The notes below the pieces were generated by a model. The model was not told the origin of the DNA, ran no database searches, and saw nothing but the letters and a program-made list of their open reading frames with translations. Of a stretch of 56,607 bases of DNA, positions 41,667 to 49,738 are shown piece after piece. This stretch comes from Fusobacterium mortiferum ATCC 9817 (GTDB lineage Bacteria; Fusobacteriota; Fusobacteriia; Fusobacteriales; Fusobacteriaceae). The DNA is taken from NCBI RefSeq assembly GCF_000158195.2, contig NZ_GL987988.1, positions 883,728-940,334 of the forward strand, in the 5' to 3' direction. A program made the translations under genes and the position numbers. The first letter of the stretch is position 1. Each line of letters opens with the position of its first letter.

Positions 41667-42743
41667 ATGGTAGATGGAATATATATACATATTCCTTTCT
41701 GCATGAATAAATGTAATTATTGTGATTTTTTATCTTTTAAATCTAATGAAGAAGAAAGAAAAAAATATGTAGATTACATTTTAAAAGAGATAGACTTATA
41801 TCCTAAATATGAGTATGATACAGTTTATTTGGGAGGGGGAACTCCCTCCCTTTTAAATTGTGAAGATGTAGAGAGGATAATAAAAAAATTAAATATAAAA
41901 GCTGGGGCAGAGATTACTTTAGAAGTAAATCCTAAAACTGTAAATTTAGAAAAGTTAAAAGGCTTTAAAAAAGCTGGAATAAATAGAGTAAGCATAGGAA
42001 TACAGACATTTGATGAAAAAATGTTACAAGTTTTAGGAAGAATGCATAACTCCAATGAAGGTATTGAAACTTATTATCAAGCTAGAGAGGCTGGTTTTGA
42101 TAATATTAGCTTAGATTTAATGTTTTCACTCCCTAATCAAAGCATAGAAAAAGTAAAACAGGATTTAGAAAGATTGTTAGAGCTAAGACCTGAACATTTT
42201 TCTATATACTCACTTATTTGGGAAGAGGGGACAGCTTTTTTTAAAAAATTAGAAGAGGAAGTATATAGAGAAACTGATAATGATTTAGAAGCTCAGATGT
42301 TTGAATATATAATAGATAGAGCTACTGAAGCTGGGTATATTCACTATGAGATATCTAATTTTTGTTTACCTAGCAAAGAGGCAAGGCATAATTCGAAATA
42401 TTGGGAAAATAGAGAGTATTTAGGTATTGGATTAGGGGCTTCTGGTTATATTGGAGTAAAAAGATATAAAAATCAGGTGCAATTTTCTAAATATTATGAT
42501 AATATAGAAAGAGGAATATTACCTATATTAGAAGAGGAGATAGTCACTGCTGAAACTAAAGAGGAATATAAGTATATGTTAGGTTTTAGATTGCTTAATA
42601 AAGGTGTGATTCCTAGTGGAAAATATTTAGAAAAATGTATCTCATTAGAAGAGCAAGGTTTTCTAAAAAGAAATGGAGAGGCTTATATTTTAACTAGAAA
42701 AGGAATAATGCTTGCTAATGATGTTTTAGATGAGTTTATTTAA
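41667..42743 (+). CDS. hemW: Radical SAM heme chaperone HemW
   Basis: A 358-aa radical SAM protein related to oxygen-independent coproporphyrinogen oxidase. It has CxxxCxxC at C12, C16 and C19, followed by DF instead of the extra cysteine found in HemN, which marks the HemW subgroup; these bind heme and deliver it to proteins rather than oxidise coproporphyrinogen. The GGGTPSLL motif and C-terminal HemN domain (about 290-355) are present. ATG follows AGGAGG. The next gene starts close to its stop. Confidence 0.9.
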   Translation: MVDGIYIHIPFCMNKCNYCDFLSFKSNEEERKKYVDYILKEIDLYPKYEYDTVYLGGGTPSLLNCEDVERIIKKLNIKAGAEITLEVNPKTVNLEKLKGFKKAGINRVSIGIQTFDEKMLQVLGRMHNSNEGIETYYQAREAGFDNISLDLMFSLPNQSIEKVKQDLERLLELRPEHFSIYSLIWEEGTAFFKKLEEEVYRETDNDLEAQMFEYIIDRATEAGYIHYEISNFCLPSKEARHNSKYWENREYLGIGLGASGYIGVKRYKNQVQFSKYYDNIERGILPILEEEIVTAETKEEYKYMLGFRLLNKGVIPSGKYLEKCISLEEQGFLKRNGEAYILTRKGIMLANDVLDEFI

Positions 42744-42758
42744 ATGGAGTTGAGAAGA

Positions 42759-43436
42759 ATGAGTAACATAAAAAATAATATTGAAGAGATTCAAAAAGAT
42801 ATAAAAGATTACTCTATTTATCCTGAAAAAGTAAAGTTTATAGCTGTAACAAAATATGTAGATGCTGAAGTTATGAATAGTATATTAGATTGTGGAGTAA
42901 AAGTTTTTGGAGAGAACAAAGCCCAAGTTATCAAAGAGAAGTATGAAAAATATCTTTCTGAGGGAAGAAAAGATATAGAGTGGCACTTTATAGGTAATCT
43001 TCAAAAAAACAAGGTAAAATATATAGCTCCTTTTGTAAAGCTTATACACTCTGTAAATAAACTATCTCTTGCTCAAGAGATAGATAAGAGAGCACTACAA
43101 AATAATAGAGTGATAGATGTACTTTTAGAAATAAATATTGCTGGAGAAGAGAGTAAAGAGGGGTATGAATTAGAAGAGTTATACAAAGAATTACCTCAAC
43201 TTTTAGAATTAAAAAATATAAATATAATAGGTCTTATGACTATGGCTCCTTTTGTAGATGATGAGACTCTTGTTAGAGGTGTATTTAGAAGGCTTAGAGA
43301 GATTAAAGATGAGTTAAACAAAAAGACTTTCAATGGGAAACTTACAGAGCTTTCAATGGGAATGACAAATGATTATAAAATAGCATTAGAAGAGGGAGCT
43401 ACTATTATAAGAGTAGGGAGAAAGATATATCAATAA
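42759..43436 (+). CDS. YggS/YlmE family pyridoxal-phosphate-binding protein
   Basis: A 225-aa member of the PLP homeostasis family (PLPBP). The PLP-binding lysine is in FIAVTKYV near residue 30, followed by FGENKAQ, WHFIGNLQKNK and the C-terminal SMGMTNDYKIALEEG phosphate-site motif. It buffers PLP and affects amino-acid metabolism. ATG at 42759 is chosen with GGAG 9 nt upstream; an in-frame ATG at 42744 has no site. It precedes sepF, as ylmE precedes ylmF in Firmicutes. Confidence 0.92.
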   Translation: MSNIKNNIEEIQKDIKDYSIYPEKVKFIAVTKYVDAEVMNSILDCGVKVFGENKAQVIKEKYEKYLSEGRKDIEWHFIGNLQKNKVKYIAPFVKLIHSVNKLSLAQEIDKRALQNNRVIDVLLEINIAGEESKEGYELEELYKELPQLLELKNINIIGLMTMAPFVDDETLVRGVFRRLREIKDELNKKTFNGKLTELSMGMTNDYKIALEEGATIIRVGRKIYQ

Positions 43437-43460
43437 TATATTGTACAAGGAGGAATAATA

Positions 43461-43967
43461 ATGAATAAAAATCCATTAGATAAAATAAAAGTTTTGTTTG
43501 GTTTAGATAATCCAGATGGAGCAGGAACAGATAGTGATATAGATTTTGAAGAGAGTGGAATAACTGATATAGAAATAGTAGAGAATAAAAATGAAGCTGA
43601 ACCAGTAGTACAAAACCATATATTATCTAAGCAAAAAACAAAACAAGTATCAACTTTAGAAACTGAAATGGGAGGAACTAGTTATCAAACTATTTTCTTA
43701 GACCCTAAAACTTATTCAGATTGTAAAAAAATAGTTGATTATATAAGAGCGGATAAAATGGTCACTTTAAATTTAGAATACCTAGATGAACAAACTGCTG
43801 TAAGGCTTATGAATTTTTTATCTGGAGCTATGACTGTAAAAGATGCTAATTATCTTATGATAAGTAAAAAGGTTTATACTGTTGTACCTAAGAGTATGAA
43901 AGTATATTATGAGGATAAGAAGATTATAAGTCCAAAAATATTTAAAGGATTTGGAGAAGAGAGGTAA
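43461..43967 (+). CDS. sepF: Cell division protein SepF
   Basis: SepF polymerises into rings and tethers FtsZ to the membrane. The 168-aa protein has a short N-terminal part with MNKNPLDKIKVLFGL, a charged linker (about 15-70), and the SepF domain at about 75-155, containing TIFLDPKTYSDCKKIVDYI and RLMNFLSGAM. The N-terminal amphipathic helix expected for membrane binding is plausible at 1-14. AGGAGG precedes the ATG. Linkage to yggS matches the ylmE-ylmF order of Gram-positive bacteria, notable in a Gram-negative-type envelope. Confidence 0.92.
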   Translation: MNKNPLDKIKVLFGLDNPDGAGTDSDIDFEESGITDIEIVENKNEAEPVVQNHILSKQKTKQVSTLETEMGGTSYQTIFLDPKTYSDCKKIVDYIRADKMVTLNLEYLDEQTAVRLMNFLSGAMTVKDANYLMISKKVYTVVPKSMKVYYEDKKIISPKIFKGFGEER

Positions 43968-43969
43968 TT

Positions 43970-44971
43970 GTGGAGAAAAAAAGAAGAGCGTTAGCACTAT
44001 TTTCTGGTGGATTAGATAGTGCTTTAGCAATTAAAGTTATAAAGGATCAAGGGATTGATGTAATAGCATTGAATTTTGTATCACATTTTTTTGGTGGAAA
44101 AAATGAAAAAGCTGAAAAAATGGCTGAGCAATTGGGAATAAAAGTAGAGTATGTACATTTTGAAAAAAGACATACAGAAGTGGTAAAAAATCCTGTATAT
44201 GGTAGAGGGAAAAATATGAATCCTTGTATAGATTGTCACTCTCTTATGTTTAAAGTTGCAGGAGAACTATTAGAAAAATATGATGCAGACTTTGTGATTT
44301 CTGGAGAGGTACTGGGGCAAAGACCTATGTCTCAAAACTCAGCTGCATTAGAAAAAGTAAAAAAACTTTCTGGGATGGATGAATTAATAGTAAGACCCCT
44401 ATCTGCTAAATTATTACCACCAAGTAAACCAGAGTTAGAAGGATGGATAGATAGAGAAAAACTTTTAGATATTCAAGGGAGAAGTAGGCATATCCAAATG
44501 GAATTAATGGAAAAATATGGTTTAGTAGAATATCCTAGTCCAGGGGGAGGTTGTCTATTGACAGATCCAGCTTTTTCTGATAGACTATCTATATTGGAAA
44601 AAGATGGTTATCTTGAAGAGAAATACTCTTTTCTTTTTCACTTAATAAAGAAAAGCAGATTTTATAGACTAGAAAAAGGAAAATATTTATTTGTAGGAAG
44701 AGACCAAGAGGGAAATGAGAGAATAGCTAGCTATAAAGAGTTGGGAAGTTTTTATCTGTGTGGACATAGGGTTCCAGGACCACATATGTTAGGTTTTGGA
44801 GAGTTTAATGAAGAGGATATGAACTTAGTAAAAGAGCTATTTTCAAGATATTCTAAATGTAAAGGTAAAGAGGAGATAGAGGTAAGAATTAATGGACAGA
44901 TCTCTAAAGTACCAGTAGTAGATGTAGAAAAAGTAGAAGAGTTTATGAAAAAATATCAAATAGTAGGATAG
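43970..44971 (+). CDS. PP-loop ATP pyrophosphatase, tRNA-thiolation-like
   Basis: A 333-aa protein with the adenylation PP-loop SGGLDS at 12-17, a CIDCH motif (C86, C89) and a further cysteine in GGGCLLTDPAFSDR near 195. It resembles the MnmA/ThiI-related group often annotated as thiouridylases, in which a cysteine near GGGC carries sulfur. The C-terminal third (about 215-330) is not a domain I recognise. Substrate is unknown; tRNA thiolation is the best guess. The start is GTG at 43970, 5 nt after GAGAGG at the end of sepF. It is the last gene before a long terminator. Confidence 0.75.
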   Translation: MEKKRRALALFSGGLDSALAIKVIKDQGIDVIALNFVSHFFGGKNEKAEKMAEQLGIKVEYVHFEKRHTEVVKNPVYGRGKNMNPCIDCHSLMFKVAGELLEKYDADFVISGEVLGQRPMSQNSAALEKVKKLSGMDELIVRPLSAKLLPPSKPELEGWIDREKLLDIQGRSRHIQMELMEKYGLVEYPSPGGGCLLTDPAFSDRLSILEKDGYLEEKYSFLFHLIKKSRFYRLEKGKYLFVGRDQEGNERIASYKELGSFYLCGHRVPGPHMLGFGEFNEEDMNLVKELFSRYSKCKGKEEIEVRINGQISKVPVVDVEKVEEFMKKYQIVG

Positions 44972-45000
44972 TAGAATTGTAGTAAAATATGTAAAGTAAG

Positions 45001-45077
45001 GCGACTGAATTAATTTAATTTGGAGTTATTCTTTTTATGGGACAATTCTAAGATTATTTATTTTAGTCGTTTTTTTA
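45001..45077 (+). terminator. Long terminator (or attenuator) before the alanine symporter
   Basis: A 27-nt arm (45001-45027) pairs with 45044-45070 at about 23 positions, starting GCGACT and ending AGTCGT, followed by seven T. It can end the mutase-to-PP-loop operon. Nine bases upstream (44972-44980) are perfectly complementary to 45042-45050 in the 3' arm, so a competing fold is possible. Confidence 0.75.
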
Positions 45078-45084
45078 TTATAAT
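45057..45084 (+). promoter_or_regulatory. Possible promoter of the alanine symporter gene
   Basis: TATAAT at 45079-45084 with a weak TTTATT (45057-45062) at 16 nt, overlapping the end of the terminator. The leader would be only about 19 nt. Confidence 0.4.
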
Positions 45085-45109
45085 AATATTTAGTAAGGAG
45101 AAAAATTTT

Positions 45110-46441
45110 ATGAATTGGTTTGAAAACTTAGTAAACATAATCAATGGAATTATGTGGAACAAAAATTTATTAGTAATACTTTTAGTAGTAAGTGGAATTA
45201 TTTTTACTATTAGAACAAGGGGAGTACAATTTAGATTATTTACTCATATGTGTCAACTTTTAACTGAAAAATCTAAGGCGGGAAAAGATGAAGTTTCTTC
45301 ATTCCAGGCTTTTTGTATAAGTACAGCATCAAGAGTAGGAGTAGGAAATCTTGCTGGAGTAGTAGCAGCTGTATCAGTAGGAGGACCTGGGTCTGTATTT
45401 TGGATGTGGGTAGTAGCTTTACTTAACTCTTCAACAGCTTTTATTGAATCGACTATAGCTATACTATATAGAGAAAAAGATCCAAAAGGGGGATATAGAG
45501 GAGGAGCACCATACTTTTTAACAAAAGGACTTAATCAAAGGTGGCTAGGAATATTATTTGTAATCTTTGCTCTTATATGCTGGGGAGGAGTTTTCCAAGT
45601 AATCTCAAACTCTGTTACAGAATCTTTTAATACAGCTTTTGGAATTAACACAAGTATGACTTCTTTGATTTTAGTAATATTGTCTGCTGGAGTACTTTTT
45701 GGAAATAGAAATAAAATAGTAAAAGTTTTAGATAAGATGGTTCCTTTTATGGCAGCTTTATATTTAATAGTTGTTTTTTATATAATTGTAAAAAATATAG
45801 GACTTATGGGTACAACTATGGTAGATATATTTGAACATGCATTTGGAGTTAAACAATTTTTAGGAGGAACATTTGGTAGTGTTGTTATGGAAGGAGTAAA
45901 GAGAGGACTTTTCTCTAATGAAGCAGGGTCTGGTTCTGCTCCATGTGCAGCAGCAGCAGCAGAAGTAGAACATCCAGCCAAACAAGGATTAATTCAAGCT
46001 CTAGGAGTATTAGTAGATACAGTTGTGATTTGTAGTGCTACAGCTTTTGTTATTTTATTATCTAAAGGACACGTACAAGAGGGATTAGGTGGAATGACTT
46101 TATTACAAGAAGCTTTTAGATACCATGTAGGAGAATGGGGAGTTGTTTTTACAGCGGTAATTTTATTCCTTTTCTCATTTAGTACAATTTTAGGTATTAG
46201 TTTCTATGCAAAACCTAATTTATATTTTCTATGTGAAAAAGAATGGCCACAAGAAGCTTTTAAAATATTTACACTGATTATGTTATACTGGGGAGGAGTT
46301 AGACAAAATTTCTTAGTATGGAGTTTAGCTGATTTAGGATTAGGACTTATGACAATAGTAAATATGATTGGAGTATTTCCTCTAGTTTCAAAAGCTCTTG
46401 AGAGTTTAAAAGAGTATGAAGTTAAATTTTTTAATAAATAG
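45110..46441 (+). CDS. Sodium:alanine (or glycine) symporter, AGCS family
   Basis: A 443-aa sodium-coupled carrier for alanine or glycine with about ten to eleven membrane segments. Family motifs include SRVGVGNLAGV (about 71-81), GGPGSVFWMW, KGGYRGGAPYFL and GLFSNEAGSGSAPCAAAAAE. The ATG at 45110 has AAGGAG upstream; a longer in-frame reading from 45020 runs through the terminator hairpin and is not credible. The gene stands alone between two terminators. Confidence 0.94.
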   Translation: MNWFENLVNIINGIMWNKNLLVILLVVSGIIFTIRTRGVQFRLFTHMCQLLTEKSKAGKDEVSSFQAFCISTASRVGVGNLAGVVAAVSVGGPGSVFWMWVVALLNSSTAFIESTIAILYREKDPKGGYRGGAPYFLTKGLNQRWLGILFVIFALICWGGVFQVISNSVTESFNTAFGINTSMTSLILVILSAGVLFGNRNKIVKVLDKMVPFMAALYLIVVFYIIVKNIGLMGTTMVDIFEHAFGVKQFLGGTFGSVVMEGVKRGLFSNEAGSGSAPCAAAAAEVEHPAKQGLIQALGVLVDTVVICSATAFVILLSKGHVQEGLGGMTLLQEAFRYHVGEWGVVFTAVILFLFSFSTILGISFYAKPNLYFLCEKEWPQEAFKIFTLIMLYWGGVRQNFLVWSLADLGLGLMTIVNMIGVFPLVSKALESLKEYEVKFFNK

Positions 46442-46464
46442 TATAGAGTAAAAATAATATTTCG

Positions 46465-46506
46465 AAAGACTATTATGGTATTGAGGTTATAATAGTCTTT
46501 TTTATT
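46465..46506 (+). terminator. Terminator after the alanine symporter
   Basis: AAAGACTATTAT (46465-46476) and ATAATAGTCTTT (46489-46500) form a perfect 12-bp stem with a 12-nt loop, followed by a T run. Confidence 0.85.
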
Positions 46507-46635
46507 TAGAAAATAAATTTTAATTATATTAAATTTAAATTTAAAAAAAATAACAATTTCTTTTATTTAATAAAGAAATATGATACTATAAAATTAAGAA
46601 AAATATAAAAAATAAAACAAGAAGGTGAATTTTTT

Positions 46636-47991
46636 ATGGGGTTTTTATCTACGAATGTTGAAAAACGTCGTGAAATGATTTTAAATAGAAATATTCTTAA
46701 CACATTATTGTTTCTTTCTTTTCCAACTTTATTGATGGGGATGGTTCAATCTCTTATTCCTCTATCTGATGGGTTATTTTTAAATAGAACCTCAGGATAT
46801 TTAGTAGCTGCTGCTGTTGGATTTGGGCAACCTATTATAAATATAATAAATGCCTTATCTCAAGGACTGGGAGTTGCTTCTATGGCAATAGTTGGACAAA
46901 TAAATGGAACAGGAGATTTGGAGGAAGTAAAAAAAGTTTCGACTCAGATAATGGTATTTTCTTTTATAATTGGATTAGTGGTGGCTCCCACATCAATTAT
47001 TTTTGCTTCAGTGGTTTCTAAAAGTATTAGTCCAGAGATAGCTTATGATGTTTTTCTATACTTGAGCCTTTATGCTATTGTTATTCCAATGCTTTTTATG
47101 GCGGCTATTTTTAATGCTATAAAAAATGCAACTGGACAACCAGAGGCTACACTTATAAGAATGATAATTTTACTTTTATTAAAAATAATTTTTAATAGTA
47201 TTTTTTTGGCTGTACTTCATTGGGGAGTTATTGGAGCGGTGATGGCGTCTCTTTGTTCTTATATAGTAATTGCAATTTGGATGTATTATGACCTTTTTAT
47301 AAAAGAGAGTATGACAAAATTAGATTTGAGGGGTTTTAGTTTTGACTTTAAACTTTTAAAAAGGTTATTAAAATTAGCTCTTCCTACAATGTTAACATAT
47401 TCTTTAATAAATTTTGGATTTTTCTTAATAAATATGGAAGTAGAAAGATATGGTGCTTATGTATTAACAGCACAAACAATAGCAAGTAATATTAATGCTA
47501 TGTGTTTTAACTTACCATCTTCAATAGGAACAACAGTAACAACTATGGTAAGTATGAATATAGGGGCAAGAAAACCTAGAAATGCTAAAAAATCTTTCAT
47601 ATATGGTTGTAGAGTGAGTGTAATAATATCTTTAATTATAATTGTTTTATTTTTACCAAGTAGTAATTATTTAGTTAGATTATTTCAAGATAATGAAACA
47701 ATAGTAAACTTAGCAGACCACTCATTAAAAATATATACATTTTCAATTATAGGATTTGGAATATATATGGTATCTCAAGGAGCTTTTATAGGATTAGGAA
47801 GAACAAGATTACCATTATCTATGGGAATTTTAAGAGTTTGGTTTATAAGATACATATTTATTCTTATAACAAAAAGATGGCTAGGAGTAGATTCTGTTTT
47901 CTGGGGAAATCTTGTATCTAACTATATAGCTGGTTTTTTATTTTATTATATTGTGACAAAAACACCTTGGAAGTCAGTATTAAAAAGATAA
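46636..47991 (+). CDS. MATE family efflux transporter
   Basis: A 451-aa membrane protein with twelve predicted helices in two related halves, typical of MATE exporters that expel drugs or metabolites in exchange for sodium or protons. Recognisable pieces are LLFLSFPTLLMGMVQSLIPL in helix 1 and NAIKNATGQPEATL between helices 4 and 5. The substrate is not predictable. AGAAGGTGA precedes the ATG. The 130-nt gap upstream is AT-rich with only a weak possible -10 (TACTAT near 46584). It ends at a strong bidirectional terminator. Confidence 0.92.
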   Translation: MGFLSTNVEKRREMILNRNILNTLLFLSFPTLLMGMVQSLIPLSDGLFLNRTSGYLVAAAVGFGQPIINIINALSQGLGVASMAIVGQINGTGDLEEVKKVSTQIMVFSFIIGLVVAPTSIIFASVVSKSISPEIAYDVFLYLSLYAIVIPMLFMAAIFNAIKNATGQPEATLIRMIILLLLKIIFNSIFLAVLHWGVIGAVMASLCSYIVIAIWMYYDLFIKESMTKLDLRGFSFDFKLLKRLLKLALPTMLTYSLINFGFFLINMEVERYGAYVLTAQTIASNINAMCFNLPSSIGTTVTTMVSMNIGARKPRNAKKSFIYGCRVSVIISLIIIVLFLPSSNYLVRLFQDNETIVNLADHSLKIYTFSIIGFGIYMVSQGAFIGLGRTRLPLSMGILRVWFIRYIFILITKRWLGVDSVFWGNLVSNYIAGFLFYYIVTKTPWKSVLKR

Positions 47992-48034
47992 AAAAAGGGG
48001 CTGTAACAATTTGTTAACAGCTCCTAATTTTTTT
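47991..48034. terminator. Bidirectional terminator after the MATE gene
   Basis: AGGGGCTGT (47996-48004) pairs with ACAGCTCCT (48017-48025), flanked by A6 on the left and T7 on the right. It separates the MATE gene from the converging small Cys protein gene. Confidence 0.85.
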
Positions 48035-48227
48035 AATCTTTTAAGAGTTTACAATTATGATATTCGTTTTTAGAAGAATTTTTATAAGTACAAGTACCAG
48101 TTATTTTTTTACATTTAATAGATATATGTCCATCGTAATCTATTCCAATAGAGTGTTCACACTCAAGAACAGGATAATCTTTTAAATATTTCTCTTTTTC
48201 AGTTTTACTAATCAAGTATTTTTCCAT
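48033..48227 (-). CDS. Small cysteine-containing protein of unknown function
   Basis: A 64-aa hypothetical protein with four cysteines (in LECEHS, IKCKK, GTCTY and HNCKL), spaced like a small zinc- or metal-binding fold, and no membrane segment. I do not recognise the family. It is probably real: the ATG (48225-48227) has AGGAGA 5 nt upstream and begins 13 nt after the SDR gene ends, at the distal end of the aroK-SDR transcript, and a terminator follows at once. Confidence 0.65.
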   Translation of the reverse strand: MEKYLISKTEKEKYLKDYPVLECEHSIGIDYDGHISIKCKKITGTCTYKNSSKNEYHNCKLLKD

Positions 48228-48239
48228 TATATTCTCCTA

Positions 48240-49022
48240 TTATTTTTTATATATTGTTCTACCATCAGCTTGATTATTACAAACAAGTGTAATTTCAGCT
48301 ACATGTACATTGGCTGGTAAATTAGCAATATAAGCTACAGTTTCAGCTATATCATCAGGAGTAAGAGGCTCTATTCCTTGATAAACTTTTTTAGCTCTTT
48401 CTACGTCTCCTTTAAATCTAACTAAACTGAAATCTGTTTCAACAAGTCCAGGTTTTACATCAGTTACTTTTATCTTAGTATCAACTAAATCAATTCTAAG
48501 TCCATCTGATAATATTTTTACAGCTGCTTTAGTAGCACAATAAACAGCTCCACCAGCATAAGCTGCGTCTCCAGCAACTGAACCCATATTGATAATAGTT
48601 GTAGGAACATCTCTTTCTATCATATGTGGAACTATAGCATTAGTAACATAAAGAAGCCCTTTTATATTTGTATCTATGACAGTAGAAATATCTTCTGATG
48701 AATTTAAATAAAGCTTATCTAACCCATATGCTAATCCAGCATTATTGATAAGTATATCAATATCTTTCCATTCAGTAGGAAGATTGGCTATTTTTTCAGC
48801 TACTTCTTGAGCATTTCTTACATCTAGTTGAAGTGGTAAAACTTTAACAGAATAATTTTTTTCTAATTCATTTTTTAATTCATTTAAAAGATGCTCTCTT
48901 CTTCCAGTGATAATGACATTCATTCCTAATTTAGCTAAAGATATAGCACAAGATTTTCCTATTCCGCTAGTTGCTCCTGTAATAAAAGCTATTTTTCCCA
49001 TTACTCTACTTTCATTGTACAT
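48240..49022 (-). CDS. Short-chain dehydrogenase/reductase (YdfG-like)
   Basis: A 260-aa classical SDR oxidoreductase. The cofactor motif TGATSGIG is at 15-22, NNAG at 93-96, and the catalytic residues are Ser148, Tyr161 and Lys165 in YCATK. Arg41-Arg42 after the second strand point to NADP(H) preference. The sequence and the NNQADGRTIYKK-type end resemble YdfG-type 3-hydroxy acid / malonic semialdehyde reductases, but the substrate is not certain. The ATG follows AGGGAGTG. It lies 18 nt after aroK. Confidence 0.9.
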   Translation of the reverse strand: MYNESRVMGKIAFITGATSGIGKSCAISLAKLGMNVIITGRREHLLNELKNELEKNYSVKVLPLQLDVRNAQEVAEKIANLPTEWKDIDILINNAGLAYGLDKLYLNSSEDISTVIDTNIKGLLYVTNAIVPHMIERDVPTTIINMGSVAGDAAYAGGAVYCATKAAVKILSDGLRIDLVDTKIKVTDVKPGLVETDFSLVRFKGDVERAKKVYQGIEPLTPDDIAETVAYIANLPANVHVAEITLVCNNQADGRTIYKK

Positions 49023-49040
49023 AATATCACTCCCTTTATT

Positions 49041-49556
49041 TTAACTTTCGATATAGGCTTTTTTTATTTTTTCAGCAGTGTCATACATATTGCTGTTAAT
49101 ATCAATTTTTATGCTAAAATCACTAGATATTTTGTAAAGTAATTCTCTTTTTTGATATAATTCTTGGATTTTTTCAAACATATTATCAACATTTAGAAGA
49201 GGACGAGTTTTACTATTTTTTACTCTTTCATAGATACACTCTATTGTACAATCAAGATAAACAATAAATGAAGTTTCTTTAAGATTTTTAATATTTTCAT
49301 TATCTATGATAACTCCACCACCAGTGGCTATAACAATATTATTATTGAGAGATTCCTCTAAAACAATTTCCCTTTCTAATTTTCTAAAATATTGTTCACC
49401 TTTTTCAGAAAAAATTTCTGGAATAGTTTTTTTTTCTCTAGCTGCAATAAGTTTATCTATATCAATAAATTTCATATCCATATATTTAGCAAGTATTCTT
49501 CCTATGGTACTTTTCCCACTTCCCATAAATCCTATCAGTGCAATATTATCTTTCAT
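49041..49556 (-). CDS. aroK: Shikimate kinase
   Basis: Phosphorylates shikimate in aromatic amino acid synthesis. The 171-aa protein has Walker A GSGKST at 12-17, the substrate aspartate in FIDIDKLI, the ATGGGV loop near 77-82 and the RPLL lid motif near 118. Length is typical of AroK. The ATG (49554-49556) follows GAGGAGG. No other shikimate-pathway gene is nearby. Confidence 0.95.
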   Translation of the reverse strand: MKDNIALIGFMGSGKSTIGRILAKYMDMKFIDIDKLIAAREKKTIPEIFSEKGEQYFRKLEREIVLEESLNNNIVIATGGGVIIDNENIKNLKETSFIVYLDCTIECIYERVKNSKTRPLLNVDNMFEKIQELYQKRELLYKISSDFSIKIDINSNMYDTAEKIKKAYIES

Positions 49557-49573
49557 TTTTCCTCCTCAAAGAT

Positions 49574-49582
49574 ATTATAACA
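49574..49582 (-). promoter_or_regulatory. aroK promoter (extended -10)
   Basis: Minus-strand TGTTATAAT at 49574-49582 is a perfect extended -10; the -35 is poor. The leader would be only about 10-15 nt. Confidence 0.6.
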
Positions 49583-49633
49583 TGTAAACTAAGCAAATAA
49601 AAGAAAGAAATTTTATATTTTTTAAAAATTATG

Positions 49634-49662
49634 TTGATTTTATTTTAAACTTAAAGTATAAT
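49634..49662 (+). promoter_or_regulatory. Promoter of the AbgT transporter gene
   Basis: TTGATT (49634-49639), 17-nt spacer, TATAAT (49657-49662). Transcription would start near 49669, right at the beginning of the inverted repeat below. Confidence 0.75.
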
Positions 49663-49666
49663 TTTA

Positions 49667-49703
49667 TTGAACTAAACATTTTAATTATATATTTTTAGTT
49701 CAA
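49667..49703 (+). repeat. Inverted repeat at the transcription start of the AbgT gene
   Basis: TTGAACTAAA (49667-49676) and TTTAGTTCAA (49694-49703) are perfect 10-bp complements separated by 17 nt. It is either a 5'-leader hairpin or an operator around the start site. The binding factor is unknown. Confidence 0.6.
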
Positions 49704-49738
49704 AAAAAGAATGAAAAAAATGGTATTTAGGAGGAAGT

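Noticed and set aside
44972-45109. Glycine riboswitch before the alanine/glycine symporter
   Set aside because: None of the glycine aptamer's conserved blocks or its tandem layout is present.
45020-45109. 30-residue N-terminal extension of the alanine symporter
   Set aside because: It would be translated from inside a terminator hairpin; the ATG at 45110 has a proper ribosome site and gives the normal protein start.
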